Below, in pieces: positions 11,606 to 24,500 of a stretch of DNA of 64,000 nt (position 1 is the first letter of the stretch; each line of letters opens with the position of its first letter). The DNA comes from Strobilurus pachycystidiatus (lineage: Eukaryota > Basidiomycota > Agaricomycetes > Agaricales > Physalacriaceae). The position numbers and the translations under genes are program-made. The notes beneath the pieces are model-generated. The model was not told the DNA's origin and searched no databases. It was given only the letters and a program-made list of their open reading frames with translations. The stretch lies in contig JAHLMK010000030.1 of NCBI GenBank assembly GCA_019915135.1, positions 220,866 to 284,865 of the forward strand. Reading direction: 5' to 3'.

Positions 11606-11640
11606 AAGAGGTGCGGGTTGGTTGGGGTTCTGTCTCGGGG
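11599..11640 (+). other. Possible G-quadruplex in each unit (one unit shown)
   Basis: Four G runs (11599-11601, 11615-11617, 11624-11627, 11637-11640) with loops of 13, 6 and 9 nt follow the telomere-like motif. The long first loop makes folding uncertain. Confidence 0.4.
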
Positions 11641-11734
11641 TGAAGAAAACGGTATTGTCTCTCGTGCGGGCGCAAAGGTGACTGTCTGTGTGAGTTTTGG
11701 GGTGAGTGTGTGAGGCTGCTGTCTGTGCGCATGT

Positions 11735-11765
11735 GGAATTCTGGTGTCCTGCTTATGAGAATTCC
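11735..11765. repeat. Spaced EcoRI inverted repeat in each unit (one unit shown)
   Basis: GGAATTC at 11735-11741 and GAATTCC at 11759-11765 are perfect 7-bp inverted arms around 17 bp. Two GAATTC sites 24 bp apart predict that EcoRI would reduce the array to fragments of about 1.13 kb plus 24 bp. Confidence 0.85.
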
Positions 11766-12120
11766 GCGTTTTGGTCAAAGGTGATGTAGGGTGCGTGCGA
11801 GTGGCCGCGGGAGGCTTGAGCTGAGATGGAGGATGATCTGGGTGGGTGTGTGAGAATGGGTGATGACAGCAGAGGCGAGGGTGTCTGTGAGCGTTCACTT
11901 TCTTTCATGCGCAACGTGTCCGAGTGGGTGTTTCTTGCTCTCGTCGGCTTGTCGGTGTCCGTCGGAAGTGGAGGGTGTGTGCGATGGACGGAGGGATGAG
12001 TATGAGCTGTGATGAGAGTTGAGGCGAGTGGCGGGGATGTCCGGGTGACTCTGCGGAGGGTGCGTGCGGAGGAACGTGAAGGCGGGGCTGTTGTGGGCCG
12101 AGTTTGCGATTGTGTGAGAT

Positions 12121-12592
12121 GAGGGTTTTATATTCTGAATCAGAAAAATGAGGCCGTCGCGGTGATACCCTATGCGGGAGCTGCGGTGAGGTATTTACTT
12201 TTCTCGTGCGGCGCGCGTTCGCATCGCTCTCACGGGCCGGGGATGAGTGCGATTGAGATGAGGGTTTTATATTCTGATTCAGAAAGAAGAGGGCTTTCTG
12301 ATGATACTATGTGCGGGAACGGGCGAGTGATTATTAAGTTGAGTGTGCGGCGATCGGTCGTGGTGCTGCTGCGAGCTGTGTGTGAGTGCGAATGAGAAGA
12401 GGGTTTTATATTCTGATTCAGAAAGAGGAGGGCTTTCTGAGGATACTATGTGCGAGAACGGGCGAGTGAGATGCGAGTGAGTTTGCGGCGCGGCTCGGGT
12501 TCGTGAGGCTCTGACGGGCTGAGGGAGTGTGCGATGCAGATGAGGATTTTGAAATGTGATTCAGGAAGGAGGGGGCTTTGTGGTGATACTAT
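12121..12592 (+). repeat. Internal sub-repeats (~139 bp) with a 13-bp palindrome, shown in one unit
   Basis: TTCTGAATCAGAA at 12133-12145, then TTCTGATTCAGAA at 12272-12284 and 12411-12423, each a perfect 6+1+6 inverted repeat, and a decayed TGTGATTCAGGAA at 12555. Spacing is 139, 139 and 144 bp. Each is preceded by GATGAGG(G)TTTTATATT and most are followed by GAGGGCTTTCTGA and GATACTATGTGCG. The unit therefore arose partly by older internal duplication. Confidence 0.9.
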
Positions 12593-15500
12593 GTGTCGGT
12601 GCGAATGGAGGAGAATGGTGCGGTTTGCTTTTTATGTCGTTTCAAGGCGATGTATGCGTTGAGGGCCGTTCTCAGAAGGCGCGTGTCTGTGTCGGAGGCC
12701 TGTGAGCGGGTATACGGACCGGTTAGAGGGTCAGGGAGACGCGCAGTTCCGGTTAGGGTTAGAAGAGGTGCGGGTTGGTTGGGGTTCTGTCTCGGGGTGA
12801 AGAAAACGGTATTGTCTCTCGTGCGGGCGCAAAGGTGACTGTCTGTGTGAGTTTTGGGGTGAGTGTGTGAGGCTGCTGTCTGTGCGCATGTGGAATTCTG
12901 GTGTCCTGCTTATGAGAATTCCGCGTTTTGGTCAAAGGTGATGTAGGGTGCGTGCGAGTGGCCGCGGGAGGCTTGAGCTGAGATGGAGGATGATCTGGGT
13001 GGGTGTGTGAGAATGGGTGATGACAGCAGAGGCGAGGGTGTCTGTGAGCGTTCACTTTCTTTCATGCGCAACGTGTCCGAGTGGGTGTTTCTTGCTCTCG
13101 TCGGCTTGTCGGTGTCCGTCGGAAGTGGAGGGTGTGTGCGATGGACGGAGGGATGAGTATGAGCTGTGATGAGAGTTGAGGCGAGTGGCGGGGATGTCCG
13201 GGTGACTCTGCGGAGGGTGCGTGCGGAGGAACGTGAAGGCGGGGCTGTTGTGGGCCGAGTTTGCGATTGTGTGAGATGAGGGTTTTATATTCTGAATCAG
13301 AAAAATGAGGCCGTCGCGGTGATACCCTATGCGGGAGCTGCGGTGAGGTATTTACTTTTCTCGTGCGGCGCGCGTTCGCATCGCTCTCACGGGCCGGGGA
13401 TGAGTGCGATTGAGATGAGGGTTTTATATTCTGATTCAGAAAGAAGAGGGCTTTCTGATGATACTATGTGCGGGAACGGGCGAGTGATTATTAAGTTGAG
13501 TGTGCGGCGATCGGTCGTGGTGCTGCTGCGAGCTGTGTGTGAGTGCGAATGAGAAGAGGGTTTTATATTCTGATTCAGAAAGAGGAGGGCTTTCTGAGGA
13601 TACTATGTGCGAGAACGGGCGAGTGAGATGCGAGTGAGTTTGCGGCGCGGCTCGGGTTCGTGAGGCTCTGACGGGCTGAGGGAGTGTGCGATGCAGATGA
13701 GGATTTTGAAATGTGATTCAGGAAGGAGGGGGCTTTGTGGTGATACTATGTGTCGGTGCGAATGGAGGAGAATGGTGCGGTTTGCTTTTTATGTCGTTTC
13801 AAGGCGATGTATGCGTTGAGGGCCGTTCTCAGAAGGCGCGTGTCTGTGTCGGAGGCCTGTGAGCGGGTATACGGACCGGTTAGAGGGTCAGGGAGACGCG
13901 CAGTTCCGGTTAGGGTTAGAAGAGGTGCGGGTTGGTTGGGGTTCTGTCTCGGGGTGAAGAAAACGGTATTGTCTCTCGTGCGGGCGCAAAGGTGACTGTC
14001 TGTGTGAGTTTTGGGGTGAGTGTGTGAGGCTGCTGTCTGTGCGCATGTGGAATTCTGGTGTCCTGCTTATGAGAATTCCGCGTTTTGGTCAAAGGTGATG
14101 TAGGGTGCGTGCGAGTGGCCGCGGGAGGCTTGAGCTGAGATGGAGGATGATCTGGGTGGGTGTGTGAGAATGGGTGATGACAGCAGAGGCGAGGGTGTCT
14201 GTGAGCGTTCACTTTCTTTCATGCGCAACGTGTCCGAGTGGGTGTTTCTTGCTCTCGTCGGCTTGTCGGTGTCCGTCGGAAGTGGAGGGTGTGTGCGATG
14301 GACGGAGGGATGAGTATGAGCTGTGATGAGAGTTGAGGCGAGTGGCGGGGATGTCCGGGTGACTCTGCGGAGGGTGCGTGCGGAGGAACGTGAAGGCGGG
14401 GCTGTTGTGGGCCGAGTTTGCGATTGTGTGAGATGAGGGTTTTATATTCTGAATCAGAAAAATGAGGCCGTCGCGGTGATACCCTATGCGGGAGCTGCGG
14501 TGAGGTATTTACTTTTCTCGTGCGGCGCGCGTTCGCATCGCTCTCACGGGCCGGGGATGAGTGCGATTGAGATGAGGGTTTTATATTCTGATTCAGAAAG
14601 AAGAGGGCTTTCTGATGATACTATGTGCGGGAACGGGCGAGTGATTATTAAGTTGAGTGTGCGGCGATCGGTCGTGGTGCTGCTGCGAGCTGTGTGTGAG
14701 TGCGAATGAGAAGAGGGTTTTATATTCTGATTCAGAAAGAGGAGGGCTTTCTGAGGATACTATGTGCGAGAACGGGCGAGTGAGATGCGAGTGAGTTTGC
14801 GGCGCGGCTCGGGTTCGTGAGGCTCTGACGGGCTGAGGGAGTGTGCGATGCAGATGAGGATTTTGAAATGTGATTCAGGAAGGAGGGGGCTTTGTGGTGA
14901 TACTATGTGTCGGTGCGAATGGAGGAGAATGGTGCGGTTTGCTTTTTATGTCGTTTCAAGGCGATGTATGCGTTGAGGGCCGTTCTCAGAAGGCGCGTGT
15001 CTGTGTCGGAGGCCTGTGAGCGGGTATACGGACCGGTTAGAGGGTCAGGGAGACGCGCAGTTCCGGTTAGGGTTAGAAGAGGTGCGGGTTGGTTGGGGTT
15101 CTGTCTCGGGGTGAAGAAAACGGTATTGTCTCTCGTGCGGGCGCAAAGGTGACTGTCTGTGTGAGTTTTGGGGTGAGTGTGTGAGGCTGCTGTCTGTGCG
15201 CATGTGGAATTCTGGTGTCCTGCTTATGAGAATTCCGCGTTTTGGTCAAAGGTGATGTAGGGTGCGTGCGAGTGGCCGCGGGAGGCTTGAGCTGAGATGG
15301 AGGATGATCTGGGTGGGTGTGTGAGAATGGGTGATGACAGCAGAGGCGAGGGTGTCTGTGAGCGTTCACTTTCTTTCATGCGCAACGTGTCCGAGTGGGT
15401 GTTTCTTGCTCTCGTCGGCTTGTCGGTGTCCGTCGGAAGTGGAGGGTGTGTGCGATGGACGGAGGGATGAGTATGAGCTGTGATGAGAGTTGAGGCGAGT

Positions 15501-18500
15501 GGCGGGGATGTCCGGGTGACTCTGCGGAGGGTGCGTGCGGAGGAACGTGAAGGCGGGGCTGTTGTGGGCCGAGTTTGCGATTGTGTGAGATGAGGGTTTT
15601 ATATTCTGAATCAGAAAAATGAGGCCGTCGCGGTGATACCCTATGCGGGAGCTGCGGTGAGGTATTTACTTTTCTCGTGCGGCGCGCGTTCGCATCGCTC
15701 TCACGGGCCGGGGATGAGTGCGATTGAGATGAGGGTTTTATATTCTGATTCAGAAAGAAGAGGGCTTTCTGATGATACTATGTGCGGGAACGGGCGAGTG
15801 ATTATTAAGTTGAGTGTGCGGCGATCGGTCGTGGTGCTGCTGCGAGCTGTGTGTGAGTGCGAATGAGAAGAGGGTTTTATATTCTGATTCAGAAAGAGGA
15901 GGGCTTTCTGAGGATACTATGTGCGAGAACGGGCGAGTGAGATGCGAGTGAGTTTGCGGCGCGGCTCGGGTTCGTGAGGCTCTGACGGGCTGAGGGAGTG
16001 TGCGATGCAGATGAGGATTTTGAAATGTGATTCAGGAAGGAGGGGGCTTTGTGGTGATACTATGTGTCGGTGCGAATGGAGGAGAATGGTGCGGTTTGCT
16101 TTTTATGTCGTTTCAAGGCGATGTATGCGTTGAGGGCCGTTCTCAGAAGGCGCGTGTCTGTGTCGGAGGCCTGTGAGCGGGTATACGGACCGGTTAGAGG
16201 GTCAGGGAGACGCGCAGTTCCGGTTAGGGTTAGAAGAGGTGCGGGTTGGTTGGGGTTCTGTCTCGGGGTGAAGAAAACGGTATTGTCTCTCGTGCGGGCG
16301 CAAAGGTGACTGTCTGTGTGAGTTTTGGGGTGAGTGTGTGAGGCTGCTGTCTGTGCGCATGTGGAATTCTGGTGTCCTGCTTATGAGAATTCCGCGTTTT
16401 GGTCAAAGGTGATGTAGGGTGCGTGCGAGTGGCCGCGGGAGGCTTGAGCTGAGATGGAGGATGATCTGGGTGGGTGTGTGAGAATGGGTGATGACAGCAG
16501 AGGCGAGGGTGTCTGTGAGCGTTCACTTTCTTTCATGCGCAACGTGTCCGAGTGGGTGTTTCTTGCTCTCGTCGGCTTGTCGGTGTCCGTCGGAAGTGGA
16601 GGGTGTGTGCGATGGACGGAGGGATGAGTATGAGCTGTGATGAGAGTTGAGGCGAGTGGCGGGGATGTCCGGGTGACTCTGCGGAGGGTGCGTGCGGAGG
16701 AACGTGAAGGCGGGGCTGTTGTGGGCCGAGTTTGCGATTGTGTGAGATGAGGGTTTTATATTCTGAATCAGAAAAATGAGGCCGTCGCGGTGATACCCTA
16801 TGCGGGAGCTGCGGTGAGGTATTTACTTTTCTCGTGCGGCGCGCGTTCGCATCGCTCTCACGGGCCGGGGATGAGTGCGATTGAGATGAGGGTTTTATAT
16901 TCTGATTCAGAAAGAAGAGGGCTTTCTGATGATACTATGTGCGGGAACGGGCGAGTGATTATTAAGTTGAGTGTGCGGCGATCGGTCGTGGTGCTGCTGC
17001 GAGCTGTGTGTGAGTGCGAATGAGAAGAGGGTTTTATATTCTGATTCAGAAAGAGGAGGGCTTTCTGAGGATACTATGTGCGAGAACGGGCGAGTGAGAT
17101 GCGAGTGAGTTTGCGGCGCGGCTCGGGTTCGTGAGGCTCTGACGGGCTGAGGGAGTGTGCGATGCAGATGAGGATTTTGAAATGTGATTCAGGAAGGAGG
17201 GGGCTTTGTGGTGATACTATGTGTCGGTGCGAATGGAGGAGAATGGTGCGGTTTGCTTTTTATGTCGTTTCAAGGCGATGTATGCGTTGAGGGCCGTTCT
17301 CAGAAGGCGCGTGTCTGTGTCGGAGGCCTGTGAGCGGGTATACGGACCGGTTAGAGGGTCAGGGAGACGCGCAGTTCCGGTTAGGGTTAGAAGAGGTGCG
17401 GGTTGGTTGGGGTTCTGTCTCGGGGTGAAGAAAACGGTATTGTCTCTCGTGCGGGCGCAAAGGTGACTGTCTGTGTGAGTTTTGGGGTGAGTGTGTGAGG
17501 CTGCTGTCTGTGCGCATGTGGAATTCTGGTGTCCTGCTTATGAGAATTCCGCGTTTTGGTCAAAGGTGATGTAGGGTGCGTGCGAGTGGCCGCGGGAGGC
17601 TTGAGCTGAGATGGAGGATGATCTGGGTGGGTGTGTGAGAATGGGTGATGACAGCAGAGGCGAGGGTGTCTGTGAGCGTTCACTTTCTTTCATGCGCAAC
17701 GTGTCCGAGTGGGTGTTTCTTGCTCTCGTCGGCTTGTCGGTGTCCGTCGGAAGTGGAGGGTGTGTGCGATGGACGGAGGGATGAGTATGAGCTGTGATGA
17801 GAGTTGAGGCGAGTGGCGGGGATGTCCGGGTGACTCTGCGGAGGGTGCGTGCGGAGGAACGTGAAGGCGGGGCTGTTGTGGGCCGAGTTTGCGATTGTGT
17901 GAGATGAGGGTTTTATATTCTGAATCAGAAAAATGAGGCCGTCGCGGTGATACCCTATGCGGGAGCTGCGGTGAGGTATTTACTTTTCTCGTGCGGCGCG
18001 CGTTCGCATCGCTCTCACGGGCCGGGGATGAGTGCGATTGAGATGAGGGTTTTATATTCTGATTCAGAAAGAAGAGGGCTTTCTGATGATACTATGTGCG
18101 GGAACGGGCGAGTGATTATTAAGTTGAGTGTGCGGCGATCGGTCGTGGTGCTGCTGCGAGCTGTGTGTGAGTGCGAATGAGAAGAGGGTTTTATATTCTG
18201 ATTCAGAAAGAGGAGGGCTTTCTGAGGATACTATGTGCGAGAACGGGCGAGTGAGATGCGAGTGAGTTTGCGGCGCGGCTCGGGTTCGTGAGGCTCTGAC
18301 GGGCTGAGGGAGTGTGCGATGCAGATGAGGATTTTGAAATGTGATTCAGGAAGGAGGGGGCTTTGTGGTGATACTATGTGTCGGTGCGAATGGAGGAGAA
18401 TGGTGCGGTTTGCTTTTTATGTCGTTTCAAGGCGATGTATGCGTTGAGGGCCGTTCTCAGAAGGCGCGTGTCTGTGTCGGAGGCCTGTGAGCGGGTATAC

Positions 18501-21500
18501 GGACCGGTTAGAGGGTCAGGGAGACGCGCAGTTCCGGTTAGGGTTAGAAGAGGTGCGGGTTGGTTGGGGTTCTGTCTCGGGGTGAAGAAAACGGTATTGT
18601 CTCTCGTGCGGGCGCAAAGGTGACTGTCTGTGTGAGTTTTGGGGTGAGTGTGTGAGGCTGCTGTCTGTGCGCATGTGGAATTCTGGTGTCCTGCTTATGA
18701 GAATTCCGCGTTTTGGTCAAAGGTGATGTAGGGTGCGTGCGAGTGGCCGCGGGAGGCTTGAGCTGAGATGGAGGATGATCTGGGTGGGTGTGTGAGAATG
18801 GGTGATGACAGCAGAGGCGAGGGTGTCTGTGAGCGTTCACTTTCTTTCATGCGCAACGTGTCCGAGTGGGTGTTTCTTGCTCTCGTCGGCTTGTCGGTGT
18901 CCGTCGGAAGTGGAGGGTGTGTGCGATGGACGGAGGGATGAGTATGAGCTGTGATGAGAGTTGAGGCGAGTGGCGGGGATGTCCGGGTGACTCTGCGGAG
19001 GGTGCGTGCGGAGGAACGTGAAGGCGGGGCTGTTGTGGGCCGAGTTTGCGATTGTGTGAGATGAGGGTTTTATATTCTGAATCAGAAAAATGAGGCCGTC
19101 GCGGTGATACCCTATGCGGGAGCTGCGGTGAGGTATTTACTTTTCTCGTGCGGCGCGCGTTCGCATCGCTCTCACGGGCCGGGGATGAGTGCGATTGAGA
19201 TGAGGGTTTTATATTCTGATTCAGAAAGAAGAGGGCTTTCTGATGATACTATGTGCGGGAACGGGCGAGTGATTATTAAGTTGAGTGTGCGGCGATCGGT
19301 CGTGGTGCTGCTGCGAGCTGTGTGTGAGTGCGAATGAGAAGAGGGTTTTATATTCTGATTCAGAAAGAGGAGGGCTTTCTGAGGATACTATGTGCGAGAA
19401 CGGGCGAGTGAGATGCGAGTGAGTTTGCGGCGCGGCTCGGGTTCGTGAGGCTCTGACGGGCTGAGGGAGTGTGCGATGCAGATGAGGATTTTGAAATGTG
19501 ATTCAGGAAGGAGGGGGCTTTGTGGTGATACTATGTGTCGGTGCGAATGGAGGAGAATGGTGCGGTTTGCTTTTTATGTCGTTTCAAGGCGATGTATGCG
19601 TTGAGGGCCGTTCTCAGAAGGCGCGTGTCTGTGTCGGAGGCCTGTGAGCGGGTATACGGACCGGTTAGAGGGTCAGGGAGACGCGCAGTTCCGGTTAGGG
19701 TTAGAAGAGGTGCGGGTTGGTTGGGGTTCTGTCTCGGGGTGAAGAAAACGGTATTGTCTCTCGTGCGGGCGCAAAGGTGACTGTCTGTGTGAGTTTTGGG
19801 GTGAGTGTGTGAGGCTGCTGTCTGTGCGCATGTGGAATTCTGGTGTCCTGCTTATGAGAATTCCGCGTTTTGGTCAAAGGTGATGTAGGGTGCGTGCGAG
19901 TGGCCGCGGGAGGCTTGAGCTGAGATGGAGGATGATCTGGGTGGGTGTGTGAGAATGGGTGATGACAGCAGAGGCGAGGGTGTCTGTGAGCGTTCACTTT
20001 CTTTCATGCGCAACGTGTCCGAGTGGGTGTTTCTTGCTCTCGTCGGCTTGTCGGTGTCCGTCGGAAGTGGAGGGTGTGTGCGATGGACGGAGGGATGAGT
20101 ATGAGCTGTGATGAGAGTTGAGGCGAGTGGCGGGGATGTCCGGGTGACTCTGCGGAGGGTGCGTGCGGAGGAACGTGAAGGCGGGGCTGTTGTGGGCCGA
20201 GTTTGCGATTGTGTGAGATGAGGGTTTTATATTCTGAATCAGAAAAATGAGGCCGTCGCGGTGATACCCTATGCGGGAGCTGCGGTGAGGTATTTACTTT
20301 TCTCGTGCGGCGCGCGTTCGCATCGCTCTCACGGGCCGGGGATGAGTGCGATTGAGATGAGGGTTTTATATTCTGATTCAGAAAGAAGAGGGCTTTCTGA
20401 TGATACTATGTGCGGGAACGGGCGAGTGATTATTAAGTTGAGTGTGCGGCGATCGGTCGTGGTGCTGCTGCGAGCTGTGTGTGAGTGCGAATGAGAAGAG
20501 GGTTTTATATTCTGATTCAGAAAGAGGAGGGCTTTCTGAGGATACTATGTGCGAGAACGGGCGAGTGAGATGCGAGTGAGTTTGCGGCGCGGCTCGGGTT
20601 CGTGAGGCTCTGACGGGCTGAGGGAGTGTGCGATGCAGATGAGGATTTTGAAATGTGATTCAGGAAGGAGGGGGCTTTGTGGTGATACTATGTGTCGGTG
20701 CGAATGGAGGAGAATGGTGCGGTTTGCTTTTTATGTCGTTTCAAGGCGATGTATGCGTTGAGGGCCGTTCTCAGAAGGCGCGTGTCTGTGTCGGAGGCCT
20801 GTGAGCGGGTATACGGACCGGTTAGAGGGTCAGGGAGACGCGCAGTTCCGGTTAGGGTTAGAAGAGGTGCGGGTTGGTTGGGGTTCTGTCTCGGGGTGAA
20901 GAAAACGGTATTGTCTCTCGTGCGGGCGCAAAGGTGACTGTCTGTGTGAGTTTTGGGGTGAGTGTGTGAGGCTGCTGTCTGTGCGCATGTGGAATTCTGG
21001 TGTCCTGCTTATGAGAATTCCGCGTTTTGGTCAAAGGTGATGTAGGGTGCGTGCGAGTGGCCGCGGGAGGCTTGAGCTGAGATGGAGGATGATCTGGGTG
21101 GGTGTGTGAGAATGGGTGATGACAGCAGAGGCGAGGGTGTCTGTGAGCGTTCACTTTCTTTCATGCGCAACGTGTCCGAGTGGGTGTTTCTTGCTCTCGT
21201 CGGCTTGTCGGTGTCCGTCGGAAGTGGAGGGTGTGTGCGATGGACGGAGGGATGAGTATGAGCTGTGATGAGAGTTGAGGCGAGTGGCGGGGATGTCCGG
21301 GTGACTCTGCGGAGGGTGCGTGCGGAGGAACGTGAAGGCGGGGCTGTTGTGGGCCGAGTTTGCGATTGTGTGAGATGAGGGTTTTATATTCTGAATCAGA
21401 AAAATGAGGCCGTCGCGGTGATACCCTATGCGGGAGCTGCGGTGAGGTATTTACTTTTCTCGTGCGGCGCGCGTTCGCATCGCTCTCACGGGCCGGGGAT

Positions 21501-24500
21501 GAGTGCGATTGAGATGAGGGTTTTATATTCTGATTCAGAAAGAAGAGGGCTTTCTGATGATACTATGTGCGGGAACGGGCGAGTGATTATTAAGTTGAGT
21601 GTGCGGCGATCGGTCGTGGTGCTGCTGCGAGCTGTGTGTGAGTGCGAATGAGAAGAGGGTTTTATATTCTGATTCAGAAAGAGGAGGGCTTTCTGAGGAT
21701 ACTATGTGCGAGAACGGGCGAGTGAGATGCGAGTGAGTTTGCGGCGCGGCTCGGGTTCGTGAGGCTCTGACGGGCTGAGGGAGTGTGCGATGCAGATGAG
21801 GATTTTGAAATGTGATTCAGGAAGGAGGGGGCTTTGTGGTGATACTATGTGTCGGTGCGAATGGAGGAGAATGGTGCGGTTTGCTTTTTATGTCGTTTCA
21901 AGGCGATGTATGCGTTGAGGGCCGTTCTCAGAAGGCGCGTGTCTGTGTCGGAGGCCTGTGAGCGGGTATACGGACCGGTTAGAGGGTCAGGGAGACGCGC
22001 AGTTCCGGTTAGGGTTAGAAGAGGTGCGGGTTGGTTGGGGTTCTGTCTCGGGGTGAAGAAAACGGTATTGTCTCTCGTGCGGGCGCAAAGGTGACTGTCT
22101 GTGTGAGTTTTGGGGTGAGTGTGTGAGGCTGCTGTCTGTGCGCATGTGGAATTCTGGTGTCCTGCTTATGAGAATTCCGCGTTTTGGTCAAAGGTGATGT
22201 AGGGTGCGTGCGAGTGGCCGCGGGAGGCTTGAGCTGAGATGGAGGATGATCTGGGTGGGTGTGTGAGAATGGGTGATGACAGCAGAGGCGAGGGTGTCTG
22301 TGAGCGTTCACTTTCTTTCATGCGCAACGTGTCCGAGTGGGTGTTTCTTGCTCTCGTCGGCTTGTCGGTGTCCGTCGGAAGTGGAGGGTGTGTGCGATGG
22401 ACGGAGGGATGAGTATGAGCTGTGATGAGAGTTGAGGCGAGTGGCGGGGATGTCCGGGTGACTCTGCGGAGGGTGCGTGCGGAGGAACGTGAAGGCGGGG
22501 CTGTTGTGGGCCGAGTTTGCGATTGTGTGAGATGAGGGTTTTATATTCTGAATCAGAAAAATGAGGCCGTCGCGGTGATACCCTATGCGGGAGCTGCGGT
22601 GAGGTATTTACTTTTCTCGTGCGGCGCGCGTTCGCATCGCTCTCACGGGCCGGGGATGAGTGCGATTGAGATGAGGGTTTTATATTCTGATTCAGAAAGA
22701 AGAGGGCTTTCTGATGATACTATGTGCGGGAACGGGCGAGTGATTATTAAGTTGAGTGTGCGGCGATCGGTCGTGGTGCTGCTGCGAGCTGTGTGTGAGT
22801 GCGAATGAGAAGAGGGTTTTATATTCTGATTCAGAAAGAGGAGGGCTTTCTGAGGATACTATGTGCGAGAACGGGCGAGTGAGATGCGAGTGAGTTTGCG
22901 GCGCGGCTCGGGTTCGTGAGGCTCTGACGGGCTGAGGGAGTGTGCGATGCAGATGAGGATTTTGAAATGTGATTCAGGAAGGAGGGGGCTTTGTGGTGAT
23001 ACTATGTGTCGGTGCGAATGGAGGAGAATGGTGCGGTTTGCTTTTTATGTCGTTTCAAGGCGATGTATGCGTTGAGGGCCGTTCTCAGAAGGCGCGTGTC
23101 TGTGTCGGAGGCCTGTGAGCGGGTATACGGACCGGTTAGAGGGTCAGGGAGACGCGCAGTTCCGGTTAGGGTTAGAAGAGGTGCGGGTTGGTTGGGGTTC
23201 TGTCTCGGGGTGAAGAAAACGGTATTGTCTCTCGTGCGGGCGCAAAGGTGACTGTCTGTGTGAGTTTTGGGGTGAGTGTGTGAGGCTGCTGTCTGTGCGC
23301 ATGTGGAATTCTGGTGTCCTGCTTATGAGAATTCCGCGTTTTGGTCAAAGGTGATGTAGGGTGCGTGCGAGTGGCCGCGGGAGGCTTGAGCTGAGATGGA
23401 GGATGATCTGGGTGGGTGTGTGAGAATGGGTGATGACAGCAGAGGCGAGGGTGTCTGTGAGCGTTCACTTTCTTTCATGCGCAACGTGTCCGAGTGGGTG
23501 TTTCTTGCTCTCGTCGGCTTGTCGGTGTCCGTCGGAAGTGGAGGGTGTGTGCGATGGACGGAGGGATGAGTATGAGCTGTGATGAGAGTTGAGGCGAGTG
23601 GCGGGGATGTCCGGGTGACTCTGCGGAGGGTGCGTGCGGAGGAACGTGAAGGCGGGGCTGTTGTGGGCCGAGTTTGCGATTGTGTGAGATGAGGGTTTTA
23701 TATTCTGAATCAGAAAAATGAGGCCGTCGCGGTGATACCCTATGCGGGAGCTGCGGTGAGGTATTTACTTTTCTCGTGCGGCGCGCGTTCGCATCGCTCT
23801 CACGGGCCGGGGATGAGTGCGATTGAGATGAGGGTTTTATATTCTGATTCAGAAAGAAGAGGGCTTTCTGATGATACTATGTGCGGGAACGGGCGAGTGA
23901 TTATTAAGTTGAGTGTGCGGCGATCGGTCGTGGTGCTGCTGCGAGCTGTGTGTGAGTGCGAATGAGAAGAGGGTTTTATATTCTGATTCAGAAAGAGGAG
24001 GGCTTTCTGAGGATACTATGTGCGAGAACGGGCGAGTGAGATGCGAGTGAGTTTGCGGCGCGGCTCGGGTTCGTGAGGCTCTGACGGGCTGAGGGAGTGT
24101 GCGATGCAGATGAGGATTTTGAAATGTGATTCAGGAAGGAGGGGGCTTTGTGGTGATACTATGTGTCGGTGCGAATGGAGGAGAATGGTGCGGTTTGCTT
24201 TTTATGTCGTTTCAAGGCGATGTATGCGTTGAGGGCCGTTCTCAGAAGGCGCGTGTCTGTGTCGGAGGCCTGTGAGCGGGTATACGGACCGGTTAGAGGG
24301 TCAGGGAGACGCGCAGTTCCGGTTAGGGTTAGAAGAGGTGCGGGTTGGTTGGGGTTCTGTCTCGGGGTGAAGAAAACGGTATTGTCTCTCGTGCGGGCGC
24401 AAAGGTGACTGTCTGTGTGAGTTTTGGGGTGAGTGTGTGAGGCTGCTGTCTGTGCGCATGTGGAATTCTGGTGTCCTGCTTATGAGAATTCCGCGTTTTG

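Larger units (their letters stand above)
11436..12592 (+). repeat. Representative 1157-bp satellite unit
   Basis: A typical unit from the uniform interior. In order it holds: the telomere-like pair (11564-11605), a G-run cluster (11599-11640), the EcoRI inverted repeat (11735-11765), a G-rich stretch without clear structure (11766-12120), then four degenerate ~139-bp sub-repeats (12121-12592) each centred on the palindrome TTCTGAWTCAGAA. The unit start is an arbitrary phase. Confidence 0.9.
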
